The notes under the pieces are model-generated. The model ran no database searches. It worked only from the letters and a program-made list of their open reading frames with translations, and was not told where the DNA came from. This document shows positions 34,668 to 45,009 of a stretch of 64,000 nucleotides of DNA, in pieces. The translations under genes and the position numbers were made by a program. The stretch comes from Diogma glabrata (Eukaryota > Arthropoda > Insecta > Diptera > Cylindrotomidae): assembly GCA_963693315.1 (NCBI GenBank), contig OY856187.1, positions 380,841,306 to 380,905,305 on the forward strand, in the 5' to 3' direction. The first letter of the stretch is position 1. Every line of letters begins with the position of its first letter.

Positions 34668-36085
34668 CGAGCGATACAGTCTGTCTGTCTCTTACTTTTA
34701 CTATTCTTTTCTGATTGAAAAATAAGAAATTTTGTCTGACAGTTTGGAAAAGATGCAAATAAAATACGTGTCGAGTTGATCACAAAAAAAATTAAAATAA
34801 ATTGATTTACACTCATGAATTTACTAAATCCATTTTGGATTTTCATGTTTTGATGTGATTAAAAATTAAATAAAAAGTAAAACAAGCCGTAATAATGACG
34901 AGATTATTTGTTTCGGTTCATGAGTAAAAGTATTTCATAGTGTTTTTATTACGGTTTCTCTGTATTCAAAAAAAAAATAATATATGTGTTTGCCGTAGTC
35001 AGTGAGATATTTTTGTATTTCCGCTATAATTGTTGGACGAGTTATCATGTGAATTGTTTTTTTGTAGACGTGTAATGTTTTTTTGGACTTAATTTTTTTT
35101 TGTTTGGTGATATTAAAATCAAAGCCAAGTCGGTAGTGATGACGACGAAATTACATATCATCTGGGAATTCAAAGTAAACTAACTGGTATTTACAGTTCA
35201 GTCGATAGGGATAGTAAAAGATAATTTAATCTCTAAGTTTGTACCGTGCTTAGAAGCATTGTTTTTTTGCGGTCTATTTATTGGTAGTCGAATGTTCATA
35301 TAAAAATTGTTCTTTTAATTTGTAAAAATAAAGTTAATGAAGTTATTTGTTTTTGGTGTTACGGTAAAGTAAGTAACTGCATTCGTGTTGATGGGGAAAA
35401 TGTTTTATGAGCCCTAAAGAATTACGGTATGATTCTGGTATCGTCGTGCCGGTTAGCAAAACGAGATTTAAAACAAACCAAAAATTCGCTATATGTTAGT
35501 GCCGTTATATAAGAGACCTTGAAGCTCTTTCTATTTTATTGAGTGTCAGTAGATGATAAAACAAGAACATTTTTTGTTATCTTTTATGTGCTGGAATTAT
35601 TTAGTGTAATTGATCTCCAATTATATATAAGTGTTTGTATATGTATTCTTGGTAATAAATCGAGAACTAAAGAATAATATATACCCACCGATGTTGAATT
35701 GTTTTCGGTTCAACTTATTTTATGTTAAAATATATAAGAACGAGTAGCTTATTCAACCTAAATTAAATTATGATATAAACATGATTTACATTCAACTGAT
35801 TGTTATGCATTAAGGAAATTGACACTCTGGAAAATGACACTCTGTCTCAAAATAAGCCATATAAGTCATAGAATTTAATCATCAACTACACCTAAGTTTA
35901 TTGTATATACTCCAAATTATAAATTAAAGAAAATTATATCTATATCGACCGAGTTTTTTTATTACCGTTAAAGTATCCGTCGGGGAGATGCAATATTACA
36001 TGTAAGCAGCAGTATTTTGGAATTATTGTTTAATTTAGAACTAAATATGCACTAAGGAGACTAGACATTGGGAACCGTCCACACT

Positions 36086-36096
36086 ATGGGGTGAGT
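36086..36096 (+). promoter_or_regulatory. ATG plus 5' splice-site-like GTGAGT, conserved in the family
   Basis: ATGGG followed by GTGAGT. The same ATG-GG/AG-GTGAGT arrangement occurs at 43494, 55182 and 63022. A strong donor consensus directly after an ATG suggests a short first coding exon (inference). Confidence 0.5.
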
Positions 36097-36813
36097 CTTA
36101 TTTTAATTTTATTCTTATGTATGAATGATTATGGATATGTATGTAGGTGTATGAGTGTGTGTATATGGATATGTGGATGTGAATGTGTATGAGCGAGTAC
36201 TTATCAACAGTTATGAAAAGGAAATCAAGCTCATCTGACCGGATTGAATATAGTAGCTTGGCTAAATCGAATGGATGGTACTATATAATTTTTTTTTAAA
36301 ATCAACTACCGAATCTGCCAATGCAATTCGATGTGGAGGACGTAAAACCAACTTTCGATAATATAGCCTTACGGATGGAGCAAATATTAGATTTCATTAG
36401 GGGTATGAGCGAATGTATGTAGTACTTTCTGAGTAGGGTGGAATAAATGTACGTATGGGCTTTGTTGTGTGTATGTGTATGTGTATGTTGGTATTGTTGT
36501 GTGTGTGTGTGGGTGAGGGAGTGGATGAAGTGCGAGAGCGTGTGAATGTGTTAGAGTTGCGGGGTTGGATGTGGTGATCGTAGTTCGTTCACATATGTGG
36601 GTCGCCAGAGTCTACTCATTTCACTTGTGTTTTTTTTTCTATACGTTTATTTGGTCTCAAAATACGCGTACAACACTGTTATTTGTAATGGAGCAGCAGG
36701 TTCCTTTCTCAACCCCATAGGCTGAAGCTAGCTTGGGGCTAAATTAATCTCATCCGGGTGCGCGACCTGCTATGCCACTTCGTTACTATGCCACGAAGAA
36801 GCTCTTCACTACA

Positions 36814-36991
36814 ATAGAGTAAATTGTCGTCTTTGAGAATATTTCAGTGTAGCGATACAGACTCTTGTAGACTGAAAACCAGTTGCTGTTCAAACTGAGA
36901 TAACTACACAAAACAGGTTAAAATTCAATGTTTTGTTATCCGATTTTTTCATTAATAAATTTGTACGGAGAAATCTAGATAAGTTCTCAGA
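36814..36991. repeat. ~190-bp satellite, middle unit
   Basis: One unit (GTAGCGATACAGACTCTTGTA, GAGATAACTACACAAAAC, TTTGTACGGAGAAATC), continuing the array interrupted at 34207 and interrupted again at about 36992 by a LINE fragment. Confidence 0.85.
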
Positions 36992-37799
36992 TTCCTCAGG
37001 GTTCTGCTTTGTCACCAACTCTCTTTCTTATTTATATTAATGTTGAATTCAACTGTTAATCCTATTCATAGTTTTGTTGATGATAGTACACTTCATGCAT
37101 CACATGAAATGTCTAATATACATCCACCATCAGTCACCATAGTTCACCATAACATACATTCACCATAACTGTAGGTCAAATTTGATAAATTCGTTAAAAG
37201 ATGATCTAACGACTATCATAGATACTATCATATCCCTGTATGGAGTATACTGTTCTCACAACTAGGGTGGAGCATATTTTAGTAGTTTAAAGTGTCTTGA
37301 CTCTGTCCAGTGTAGAGCTGTCAAACTGAATGGAAACTCTCCTCTTATTAATGAGCTTGATTCCTTGCGGCACAGAAGAAATGTTGCTGATCTGACAGTT
37401 TTTTATAAAAATGTTATGGAGGAATAAACTTCCAATGAGATCAAATCAATTTTACCTGAACTGGCAAACCTATCGCGTAACACCAGAGCAAATGTTGAAG
37501 CCCATCCTTTTAGGTTCATATAAAAAGGTGCAGAACTGTTGCTTTTTAGCGTGATTTTTTCAACAGAGTCTCTCATCTTTGGAATGCCTTACCGTCATGG
37601 GTTTTCCCTGATCGCTTTAGTCCTCAAAATTTCAAAGTTAGCGTATATTAAATTTTTTAAAGAAACTGAATAACTTTTCAAACCTAGTCCTAATCCCTAG
37701 TTGAGCATAGTATCTTCGGATATTCAGAGACGTTAATTTATAATTTATTATAATTAACACTAGACATGCTAAACACTAAACATAAAAAAAAAGAAAAAG
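36992..37799 (+). pseudogene. LINE RT fragment related to LINE-A
   Basis: Motif B IPQGSALSPTLFLIYIN near 36993, motif C SFVDDSTLH (Val replaces Tyr of YADD) near 37065, then VQCRAVKL, ELDSLRHRRNVADLTVFYKN and NLSRNTRANVEAHPF toward the C-terminus. Several frame changes and stops (for example after 37030 and at 37423). It ends in an A-rich tail (about 37783-37800). It is inserted within one unit of the ~190-bp satellite, which resumes right after. It is similar to, but clearly diverged from, the LINE-A copies at 4358 and 27762. Confidence 0.82.
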
Positions 37800-38110
37800 A
37801 TATTTGAAGTATATTGTCATATTTGAGAATTTTTTAGTGTAGTAATACAGACACTTGCAGACTGAAAACTAGTTGCTGGACGGAAACTGTGATAACTGTA
37901 AGAAATAGGTAAAAATTTATGGTTTTACAATTCGATTTTTCTATAACCATATTTGTGCGGAGAAATCAGATAAATTCTCAGAGCTTTGGAGTAAATTGTC
38001 ATTTTTGAGAATTTTTCATTGTAGCGATACAGACGTTTATACACTGAAAATTTGTTGCTGGCCGGAACCTGTGATAACTACACAAAAAAGATAGAGATTC
38101 AAAGATTCAA
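37800..38110. repeat. ~190-bp satellite, right part
   Basis: About two units (AATACAGACACTTGCAGACTG at 37847, AGCGATACAGACGTTTATACA at 38014), closing the array. Confidence 0.85.
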
Positions 38111-38600
38111 TCGCACCAGCTTGTAAATGGTTTAACTTGGAAATTTTTATCTGTCAATCAACGTCGCCATTTAGAGGGGGGGGATAAACCAAAAATAGCA
38201 CTTTTTTGTCAATAACTAAAAAACTGTCTACCGCAAAATTCTGAAAAAAATTTGAATGTCTTAAATAACATGCTTTTTCAAATGACACCCCACTCATTTG
38301 GATTAAAAAACCATTTTTCCCTCTTCACTCCCATCCTTTGAAAAAATTTATTTCATCTCAACCCCTCTCTTATAGATCAAAACTCCACACTCTCGAGAAG
38401 ATACTCTTGGGTCTCTCCCTCCAGTTGATAGAATCTGCGTTTATTCGTCTGCTCCATCTCAAAATTCTGCAGGTGTATTTTATTCTGATGGGTACTGTTA
38501 GGACACTTGACCTTATTCTTAGATTGTTCCGATTTTACCTTGATCACATTTTTGCTCTTTGTGGGTTGAACAATCCAATTAATTAATTGCACTGCTTTAA
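38111..38600. other. No gene found; piece of the CATATGACACCCC repeat
   Basis: 38205-38345 resembles the repeat at 16850-17520 (CAAATGACACCCCACT, then a pyrimidine-rich tract). The remaining sequence has a short open frame on each strand without family likeness. Confidence 0.45.
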
Positions 38601-38604
38601 GCCC

Positions 38605-39633
38605 TGTAAAGGAGAACTATCTCCATTAGAAAACCAATGGCAGGGCGCGTACCTTGTTCGATATTTTACCCTAGACTAGCTCTAGCCTGCGGGAACGCGA
38701 AGCCTACCACCTAGTGCAAATTGCGGAATTGTACGCGGATATTGTTTATAGATCAGATCGGAGATTAAAAGAAAAAAGTGAAGAAAGAAGACTCTGGTGA
38801 CCCCACTCTTGAAGAAGCCACGATCGTCACGTACACCCCCATGCTACATCGTATTCACACACTTACGCCCCGCATACACTCACGCATACACACACACACG
38901 TACACATTCATACCAACCTACACACATTCATATCCCTACACCCACACATCCATACCCATATATGTAAATATAAGAGTACCTTTATACCCCTTACTGGTAA
39001 CGGATCCCACTCCTCATTCCCTGGACGATTAGTGGATCATCTTCCCTAGATTAGTTATACGCTACAACAATAGATACTGCGGTCGAATTCAATTGCGGAT
39101 GAACGTTGAACAAAGTATGCGTCACAATATGTAATTCGTTGATTCAAACTAATAGCAAAGGTGAATGAAGTTAATAATATATATAGTTGTTGACTCAAAT
39201 TGCCGATGAACGTTGAACAAAGTATGCATAGCAATACGTGATTTGTTCATTCAAACTGTATCTGACAGTAATTTGACCATCCATTAATAACAAAGAAAAC
39301 AACAAGTATATTAACAACAATTATAAATTATTACACTAATATATTTTACAAATTATCACAGACAAGTTTTAGTTTCAAGCATTTTTCCAAAAAAATCCAC
39401 ACGACTCACGATCTCTGTCATTACTGTCAAAACAAAAATCCACTAAGAAATAAGAGACCCTCTATATATGTGAGTTCGGGTATTTATAGCAAAATAAAGG
39501 TTGGGTAAGACGTCAATAGAAACGATAAGTTTTTTTTTCTTTTATATTTTCATCGATTACCTTTACCTAGTAGGGAAGTGTTTTGTTTAATTATTTATTG
39601 TTTTGCTTGGGATCATTTGGGATTACCAGTACA
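38605..39633 (-). mobile_element. LTR-like element, short diverged copy on minus strand
   Basis: Read on the minus strand it starts TGTACTGG at 39633 and ends TTTACA at 38605, flanked by GCCC on both sides (38601-38604 and 39634-39637), a perfect 4-bp duplication. It keeps the family's order: TATA-like AT-rich stretch, TG-rich region, GACGATCGTGGC, GGGGTCACCAGAGTC and an end region with GGTACGCGCCCTGCC. The ATG-GTGAGT site is not conserved here. 1.03 kb, non-coding. Confidence 0.7.
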
Positions 39634-39637
39634 GCCC

Positions 39638-40584
39638 CCACCAGGTCATAACAGATCATTTTGTCGTGACTTCATTCGTGATTTTTAATGTATTTCATGG
39701 AAACTCAACAAAAGGATTCCAGGCTGACGAAAAGTGCTGTCGCACCCTTTCTAGCTACTTTGATACCTTTTTGTTTAACTGCGATAACCACATGATCAGA
39801 TATTCAGTAAACAGTTACGTTGTTGTCACTACAAGGTTTGCTTAGCTTTTTCACAAAGTATCCAACTATTCTGGGTGTGATGGTATAAGGATCTAGTGTG
39901 TTTGTGGTTCCTGATTCGGTCCTACAAGATGACATTCCTCTTGTTCCGAAATTGTAACATTATACCATTTGATGACTTCATTACTCAAATGCTTTTGCTC
40001 AACACTAATGTGTTTTTCATATCAGATTCGATATGCCTAACAATATCGTTTTTTATTAGTCCAAGCCAGGAGTTTTTTCTAGAAAGACTATATCAATATT
40101 TATACTTGATAATCTCTCCTTTATTAATGCTCTCTATGATGAATCTGTAAGATAGATGGTTTCTCTGGCTACCCTTTTGACCTGCAAATGGAAAGAAACG
40201 GCAGAACATGTCCTCGTATCCTCGTCCCATGTTTTATAAGCCATTGAAACTTCTTCTACTACTAGATTTTATACGGGAGGGATGATAAGACCGATACCAC
40301 CTTGTAAACATATTCTAGGAATATCAAAACTGACTTTGTAATCCCAGGCTTTTGTTTTCAGCATCTCACACAATCAATTTGTTGGGGTGAATTTACCTAC
40401 TTGTCTCTAGTTATAACCTTCTTAACCGAACCATGTGATGTTTTGTTGAATATTTCTTGAAACTTCCTTGTGGTCTACCGCCTCTTCATCATGTTTGTTG
40501 GTCTACGTCTCTTCATCATCTTTAATGATTCTTCTGGACGCGTGCTGAGTTATAAAAAAACAATCGTACCATAATACTAGCCTT
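39638..40584 (-). other. Unidentified, possible transposase relic
   Basis: The minus strand shows KLSKPCSDNNVTV and DHVVIAVKQKGIKV between stops, vaguely like the middle of piggyBac-type transposases, but no catalytic Asp context or TTAA ends could be placed. The LTR-like insertion at 38605-39633 lies directly downstream. Left unassigned. Confidence 0.25.
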
Positions 40585-40586
40585 TA

Positions 40587-41370
40587 AAGGGTATCCCAAA
40601 ATTAACGCAATTTGAACTAAATAGAAAACACAGTTTTTGTCTAGATTGCTATTTTTTATTGAATCATAAAGTACATAGGATAAGGTTGGTTATGGAATAA
40701 CACATCAGGCAAATGGCCTCTACGGTTTTTCTGGCACATACTCACTCTTTTATCGAAATTTTTTAATGGTTGTGGGCTTGTTAACATATACCTTTTACTT
40801 CAAATAACTCCATAAAAAGAAATCTAATGGTGCTAAATCACACGATCTAATGGGCCAATTTTGATCACCGAAACGAGAGAGTAGATGACTGGGAAATGCT
40901 GTATAGCATGTGGTACCGTTTTGTTGAAACAACATATTAGCCAAATCAATATTATCCTATCATCCAATTCTCCACGACGCCAATTTGATGTTCTGGAATT
41001 TTCACCAACACTCTCACAAGCTGCTTAGATATTGACATTTGCACAGTTTGTTTTCGGACGACCAGTGTGTTAAGCGTCACCAACTGATCTAGCCTTCATG
41101 AATTTTTCCAATTAATGTCTTAACAGTTGACGAAGTTAAATTAAAACAATATTCTGACCATTATTTTGTATGAATTTTTCGAACTCTTCCCAAAAAACTT
41201 GTTATTTTTTAGATGTTGTTCAACAATGTGAAAACACTTTGTTATAGCGTGCAACGCTCCATTTTACTAACCATAAACTGTCAGCTTCAAATTGTTTTTT
41301 TTTTCAGGGTTCCCAATAATTTACTTCACAATGCCAAATTCAGATCTTGTGTTAATTTTGGGATACCCTT
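40587..41370 (-). mobile_element. mariner-like element, internally deleted
   Basis: Ends AAGGGTATCCCAAAATTAAC and its inverse, flanked by TA (40585-40586 and 41371-41372). At 784 bp it is well short of a full mariner (~1.3 kb). Contains two blocks of a Tc1/mariner transposase on the minus strand. Confidence 0.9.
40700..41270 (-). pseudogene. mariner-like transposase relic
   Basis: From the N-terminal side (high coordinates): an ERCTL-type start near 41260, the SSTVKTLIGKIHE helix-turn-helix region, GRPKTNCANVNI, and EN.RTSNWRR. A deletion then removes the first catalytic Asp block. The C-terminal part follows: FQQNGTTCYTAFPSHLLSRF, WPIRSCDLAPLDFFLWSYLK and KVYVNKPTTIK. In the usual QDGA motif the Asp is Asn (codon at 40918-40920). 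Multiple frameshifts and stops. Members of this transposase group are common in insects. Confidence 0.85.
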
Positions 41371-41399
41371 TATATGATTACCAGACTACCCAATTAGCA

Positions 41400-42480
41400 A
41401 GCTTACTTCTTAATTTGGAATTATACCAGCTTAATCTTCAATAAAGCTTCACTAAACCTTCTAAGTGGAAGCTAGCTAAATTTAACTTCTATAAAGTTTC
41501 GATAGAACTTCCAGATAAAAAATCTCCCCGCCAATGGATAGAAAGCTTCTAAAATGCTTCTATATTTATAATATTAAAGGCTTTACTGAAACTTATCTAC
41601 ACAACTCTAGATAAAGCATCCGAAAAAAGGTTATAGAAGTTATAGCTGTCAATTAGTTTGAAGTAGTTGCAGTTGCAACTATTTAAAGATCTTATAGAAG
41701 CACATCTGTCATAGTCTAAAAATTGCTTCAATATCAAGACTTTAGAAGTTTTACCGAGACTGTTTAGTATTGTAATGTATTGCTATTGTTGGCTTGTATT
41801 GCTATTGTTTTATATTTATATAACATTCTTAAAAAATAACTGAATTCATCAGCACTTTAGCACGTATGTTGTTGTGACACCTATTGAAAATCCAATTACA
41901 ACACTTTTATTTAAAAACAATATATTTTTCAAATAAAGTAAGTACGCTAAAAGTTAATGATTAAAAAATATAACCCCTTAATGTTGCTATACCTAAAATC
42001 TTTGAGCCAATAATACGAATAAATTTTTTTTTTCAATATTCTAAATACAGAACGTCTATTAAAAAGATTGTAATTTCATCAACAACATCAACATACGTTT
42101 TTATACAAAAATTAATTCCCTGAATTTTACTATCTTTCTACATCTAAACAAAGAACTAAATGCTTTGGAAGTCTTATAGAAGCTATTGTTATTGTAACTG
42201 CTACCGAACATATTTAGTTTCTGCTTAGCATTTAAATTACCCGATTTAATAGCATGCTGGACAAACGATCGAAGGACCAGAGTTTCAATCTTGATTGTGA
42301 CCGTAAGCCAAGAATTAAACTAAAACACAATATAATAATATAGCAATAACGTTAATTACGTTAAAAGAAGTGTAGAAATATAAAACATATTGTAATATTT
42401 CTGTCTCATTTTTAATAGCTTCTATAAGACTTCTAAAGATTGCTTAAAGCGATCTATTAAAAAACCATACCGAAGTTATT
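41400..42480. repeat. Inverted-repeat-rich debris with LINE-A 3' end
   Basis: Motifs AGAAGCTT/TTAGAAG/TATAGAAG recur throughout. CTTTGGAAGTCTTATAGAAG (42161-42180) is inverted at 42410-42434 (AATAGCTTCTATAAGACTTC). At about 41868-41935 GTATGTTGTTGTGACACC ... TTACAACACTTTTATTTAAAAA matches the LINE-A 3' end. No coding content. Probably a MITE-like element plus a LINE tail, class undecided. Confidence 0.5.
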
Positions 42481-42534
42481 TCCGTAGTCCTACAAATCAT
42501 AGCTTCGTTAAGGCCGGGAAATATCTCCAAATTA

Positions 42535-44965
42535 TTGTCGCGTTTTTTTTTAAAACATAATTTCTTATTCGTAATCGTCTATCGCAATAAGTGCTGCTTA
42601 GATTTGTCCATAAAACAGCTGTGCAATGTCCTTAAATTGGAATCGCTCTATCTCCCAAAAAGACAACAAAATAAATCAAGCAATAGGTTACTTCTCGTTT
42701 GCTGTATTGTCATGAACTTTTGAAGTTGTTTTTGCTTTCTTTGTTATTAAATATAATTTCTTACAATCATTTCGTAATCAATTTTTTTTATAACTCTTTT
42801 CCAATTTTAATACAAGTTAGTTGTACAAATTCCTTAGTGGGAACAAAAATTTAACGAAGGAAAATACCCAAGAAACAAACTTATCGTTTTTATCGTGTTG
42901 TTGTTGTTACCAACAGCCGTTAATAATGATACAAATAGTTGCCTGGAGATGGCTTTTCCTGCTTATTCGCTGATTTTTATTTTTTAAAGTCAGCTGGGAT
43001 TAACTTTGACGTCTGAAATAAAAAGTGTAACATCATCTTGTTTTTACATGATTGTGTTCTTTCTTTTTGGTTATGACGAAGAACCAGAACATAAAATTTG
43101 AATTAGTTAATTATAGTGGAAATTGATAGTTTTTAACTCAGTACTATGCTGGTGATATTACATTAGAAAAATTTTCGTGTTATTCGTGTTGTTTTTGTAT
43201 CCGATATTATTATTAAACACCGTATAGTGGAATAGTAAAATTTTTGGTAAATACGGAGTGTTTATGCTAGCTCATAAGTGATTGAAGAAAATTAAAACCA
43301 AATATTACAAAAAATTAGAAAACTTAAAAGTGATTGCATTATTTACCGGAGTTATAATACCAATATTAATAATACCAATAATACCACGACACAAAAGGGG
43401 CAGTTTAACCATTGATATTGTTTTTTCTCGCCCAAGGAATATGATGGGTTAAGGCCAATACCAGGAGTTGGATAAGCGGGAATTATTCACATCATGGGGT
43501 GAGTCATATTTTACTTTTGTTTTATTCATATGTATGAATGATTATGGGTAGTTACTTAGGTGTATGAGTGTGCGAATATGGATGTGTGGATGGGAATAGC
43601 CCTATATGTAGAACTAAATCGGCATTTGGCAATCAAAATTCTTGTCAAGTGATTATTTATTTTTCGGGAATACATTTATTTTATTTCCAATATAACTAGC
43701 TATTAGATGAATTATACAGCGTGTCCTATAACGGTAGTGTGGGTTGTAAGACTGCAACAAATAAATTATTCATGAATAATATAAATAAACCAAACATCAG
43801 AAGATAATATAAAGTATATTGCGGACTGTAAAAAAAATAAAATAACAAAATTTTAAGTCGATATTCTAATCAATTTTATTGTCGAATAACTAGAATTCCA
43901 TTAACGGAAATATTGTTCTAAACTACTGTTACTGAAATACAAATCTGGGGTTTTATGTTTTGGTGATGGCGATACAACTTTTGATTTAACGTTGCTTTCA
44001 GAAATTCAAACTACAAAACGTGTTTCAATGTTTCCCGTTGAGTTATGTGGTTTGTATGTGGTTTGTGTACCCATGGTATGAAATGGAAAAGTGGTTGTGT
44101 CCTACTGTTTTATTCTTGCCCAGCCAAACGTAAGCGATCTGTCCATATGGTGGGAGTTGCAATGAATTTAGAATATTTATCATATAGTTCAAAGATACAA
44201 TGCCCTATAGAGCTGGACATGAGGGGGATGGTTTTCTACCTAGCTTACATTTATCACTTGGAGATGTTGAACCAACAGCAGATACTTGTACAGAAATACT
44301 AGTATGGGATTCACAAACAACTAACAAAACAAAAGGTTAGATCTCCAGGGATAAGCTTTGATAAGAGATCGATGGACACAGTCGATGACACCAGCTAACC
44401 AGCATTATTGCTTAGATTGGAAATAATGGATGTAAGTCGATTGAATATACCAGAAAATGGAACCACAAGAATAGCAAGTAATGGACCAACTAAAGAGTTG
44501 ACTTTATGGCATAATGTATAGAACAAATTGATGAACCTGGATGATGGTGCATGTTTATGTATGCGTGAGTGTATGGGGGGTGTAAATGAGAGCGTGATGT
44601 GTGGGTGTGTTTATGTATGCGTGAGTGTGGGGGGGTGGGGGGGTATGGATGATGGTGTGTATGAAGGTACGTGTCTGTGTGTGTGTGTGTGGGTGTGCGT
44701 GTGAGAGTGTATACAGTAAGGGAGCGTTCGAATGTGTGAAAATTATGGGGTTGGACGTGATGATCGCGGTTTCTTTCACATATGAGGGTCGCCAGAGCCT
44801 ACGCAGTTCACTTGTTTTTTTTCTTTATATCCGATTATGTTATCATGTGTCACGCGTACAATACGGTATTTGTGCTGAAGCAGCAGGATTTCCTTCTCGT
44901 CCCCACAGACTAGCTTGGGGCTACTAAAACAATCTCGCTAGGTACGCGAGATTTATTACGCGTTT
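42535..44965 (+). mobile_element. LTR-like element, partial copy
   Basis: Shares the family landmarks in order: CATAAAACAGCTGTGCAATG, TAGTTGTACAAATTCCTTAGT, a degenerate TATA (GATACAAATAG at about 42938), GGTTAAGGCC before ATGGG|GTGAGT at 43494, the TG-rich region (44545-44710), GGGTCGCCAGAGCC and TAGCTTGGGGCTA. Both termini are missing, so no target duplication can be seen. It abuts LINE-D on its right. The short frame at 44045-44302 has no recognisable homology. Confidence 0.65.
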
Positions 44966-45009
44966 TTATTCGTGTGAATTAACAACATATTAAATTATCA
45001 AGAATACAA

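Larger units (their letters stand above)
34208..36813 (+). mobile_element. LTR-like element, copy in ~190-bp satellite (solo LTR?)
   Basis: Starts TGTAATGAAG and ends CTTCACTACA (9 of 10 bp inverted). Flanked by ATGG and ATAG, a probable 4-bp duplication with one change. 2.6 kb with no coding frame. Internal landmarks shared with the copies at 51926 and 60590: a TATAAATA promoter (34660), ATGGG|GTGAGT (36086-36096), a TG-rich stretch, GTCGCCAGAGTC and a conserved 3' ~200 bp. TG..CA ends, 4-bp TSD and an internal promoter fit a solo LTR of a gypsy-type element, but no internal region exists in the window to prove it. Confidence 0.72.

Noticed and set aside
38338..38592. Overlapping 71-82 codon frames on both strands
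   Set aside because: No motif or family likeness on either strand; likely chance frames in less AT-rich sequence.
44045..44302. 85-codon frame as a gag remnant of the LTR-like family
   Set aside because: No recognisable motif, not conserved in the other copies, and no zinc knuckle.
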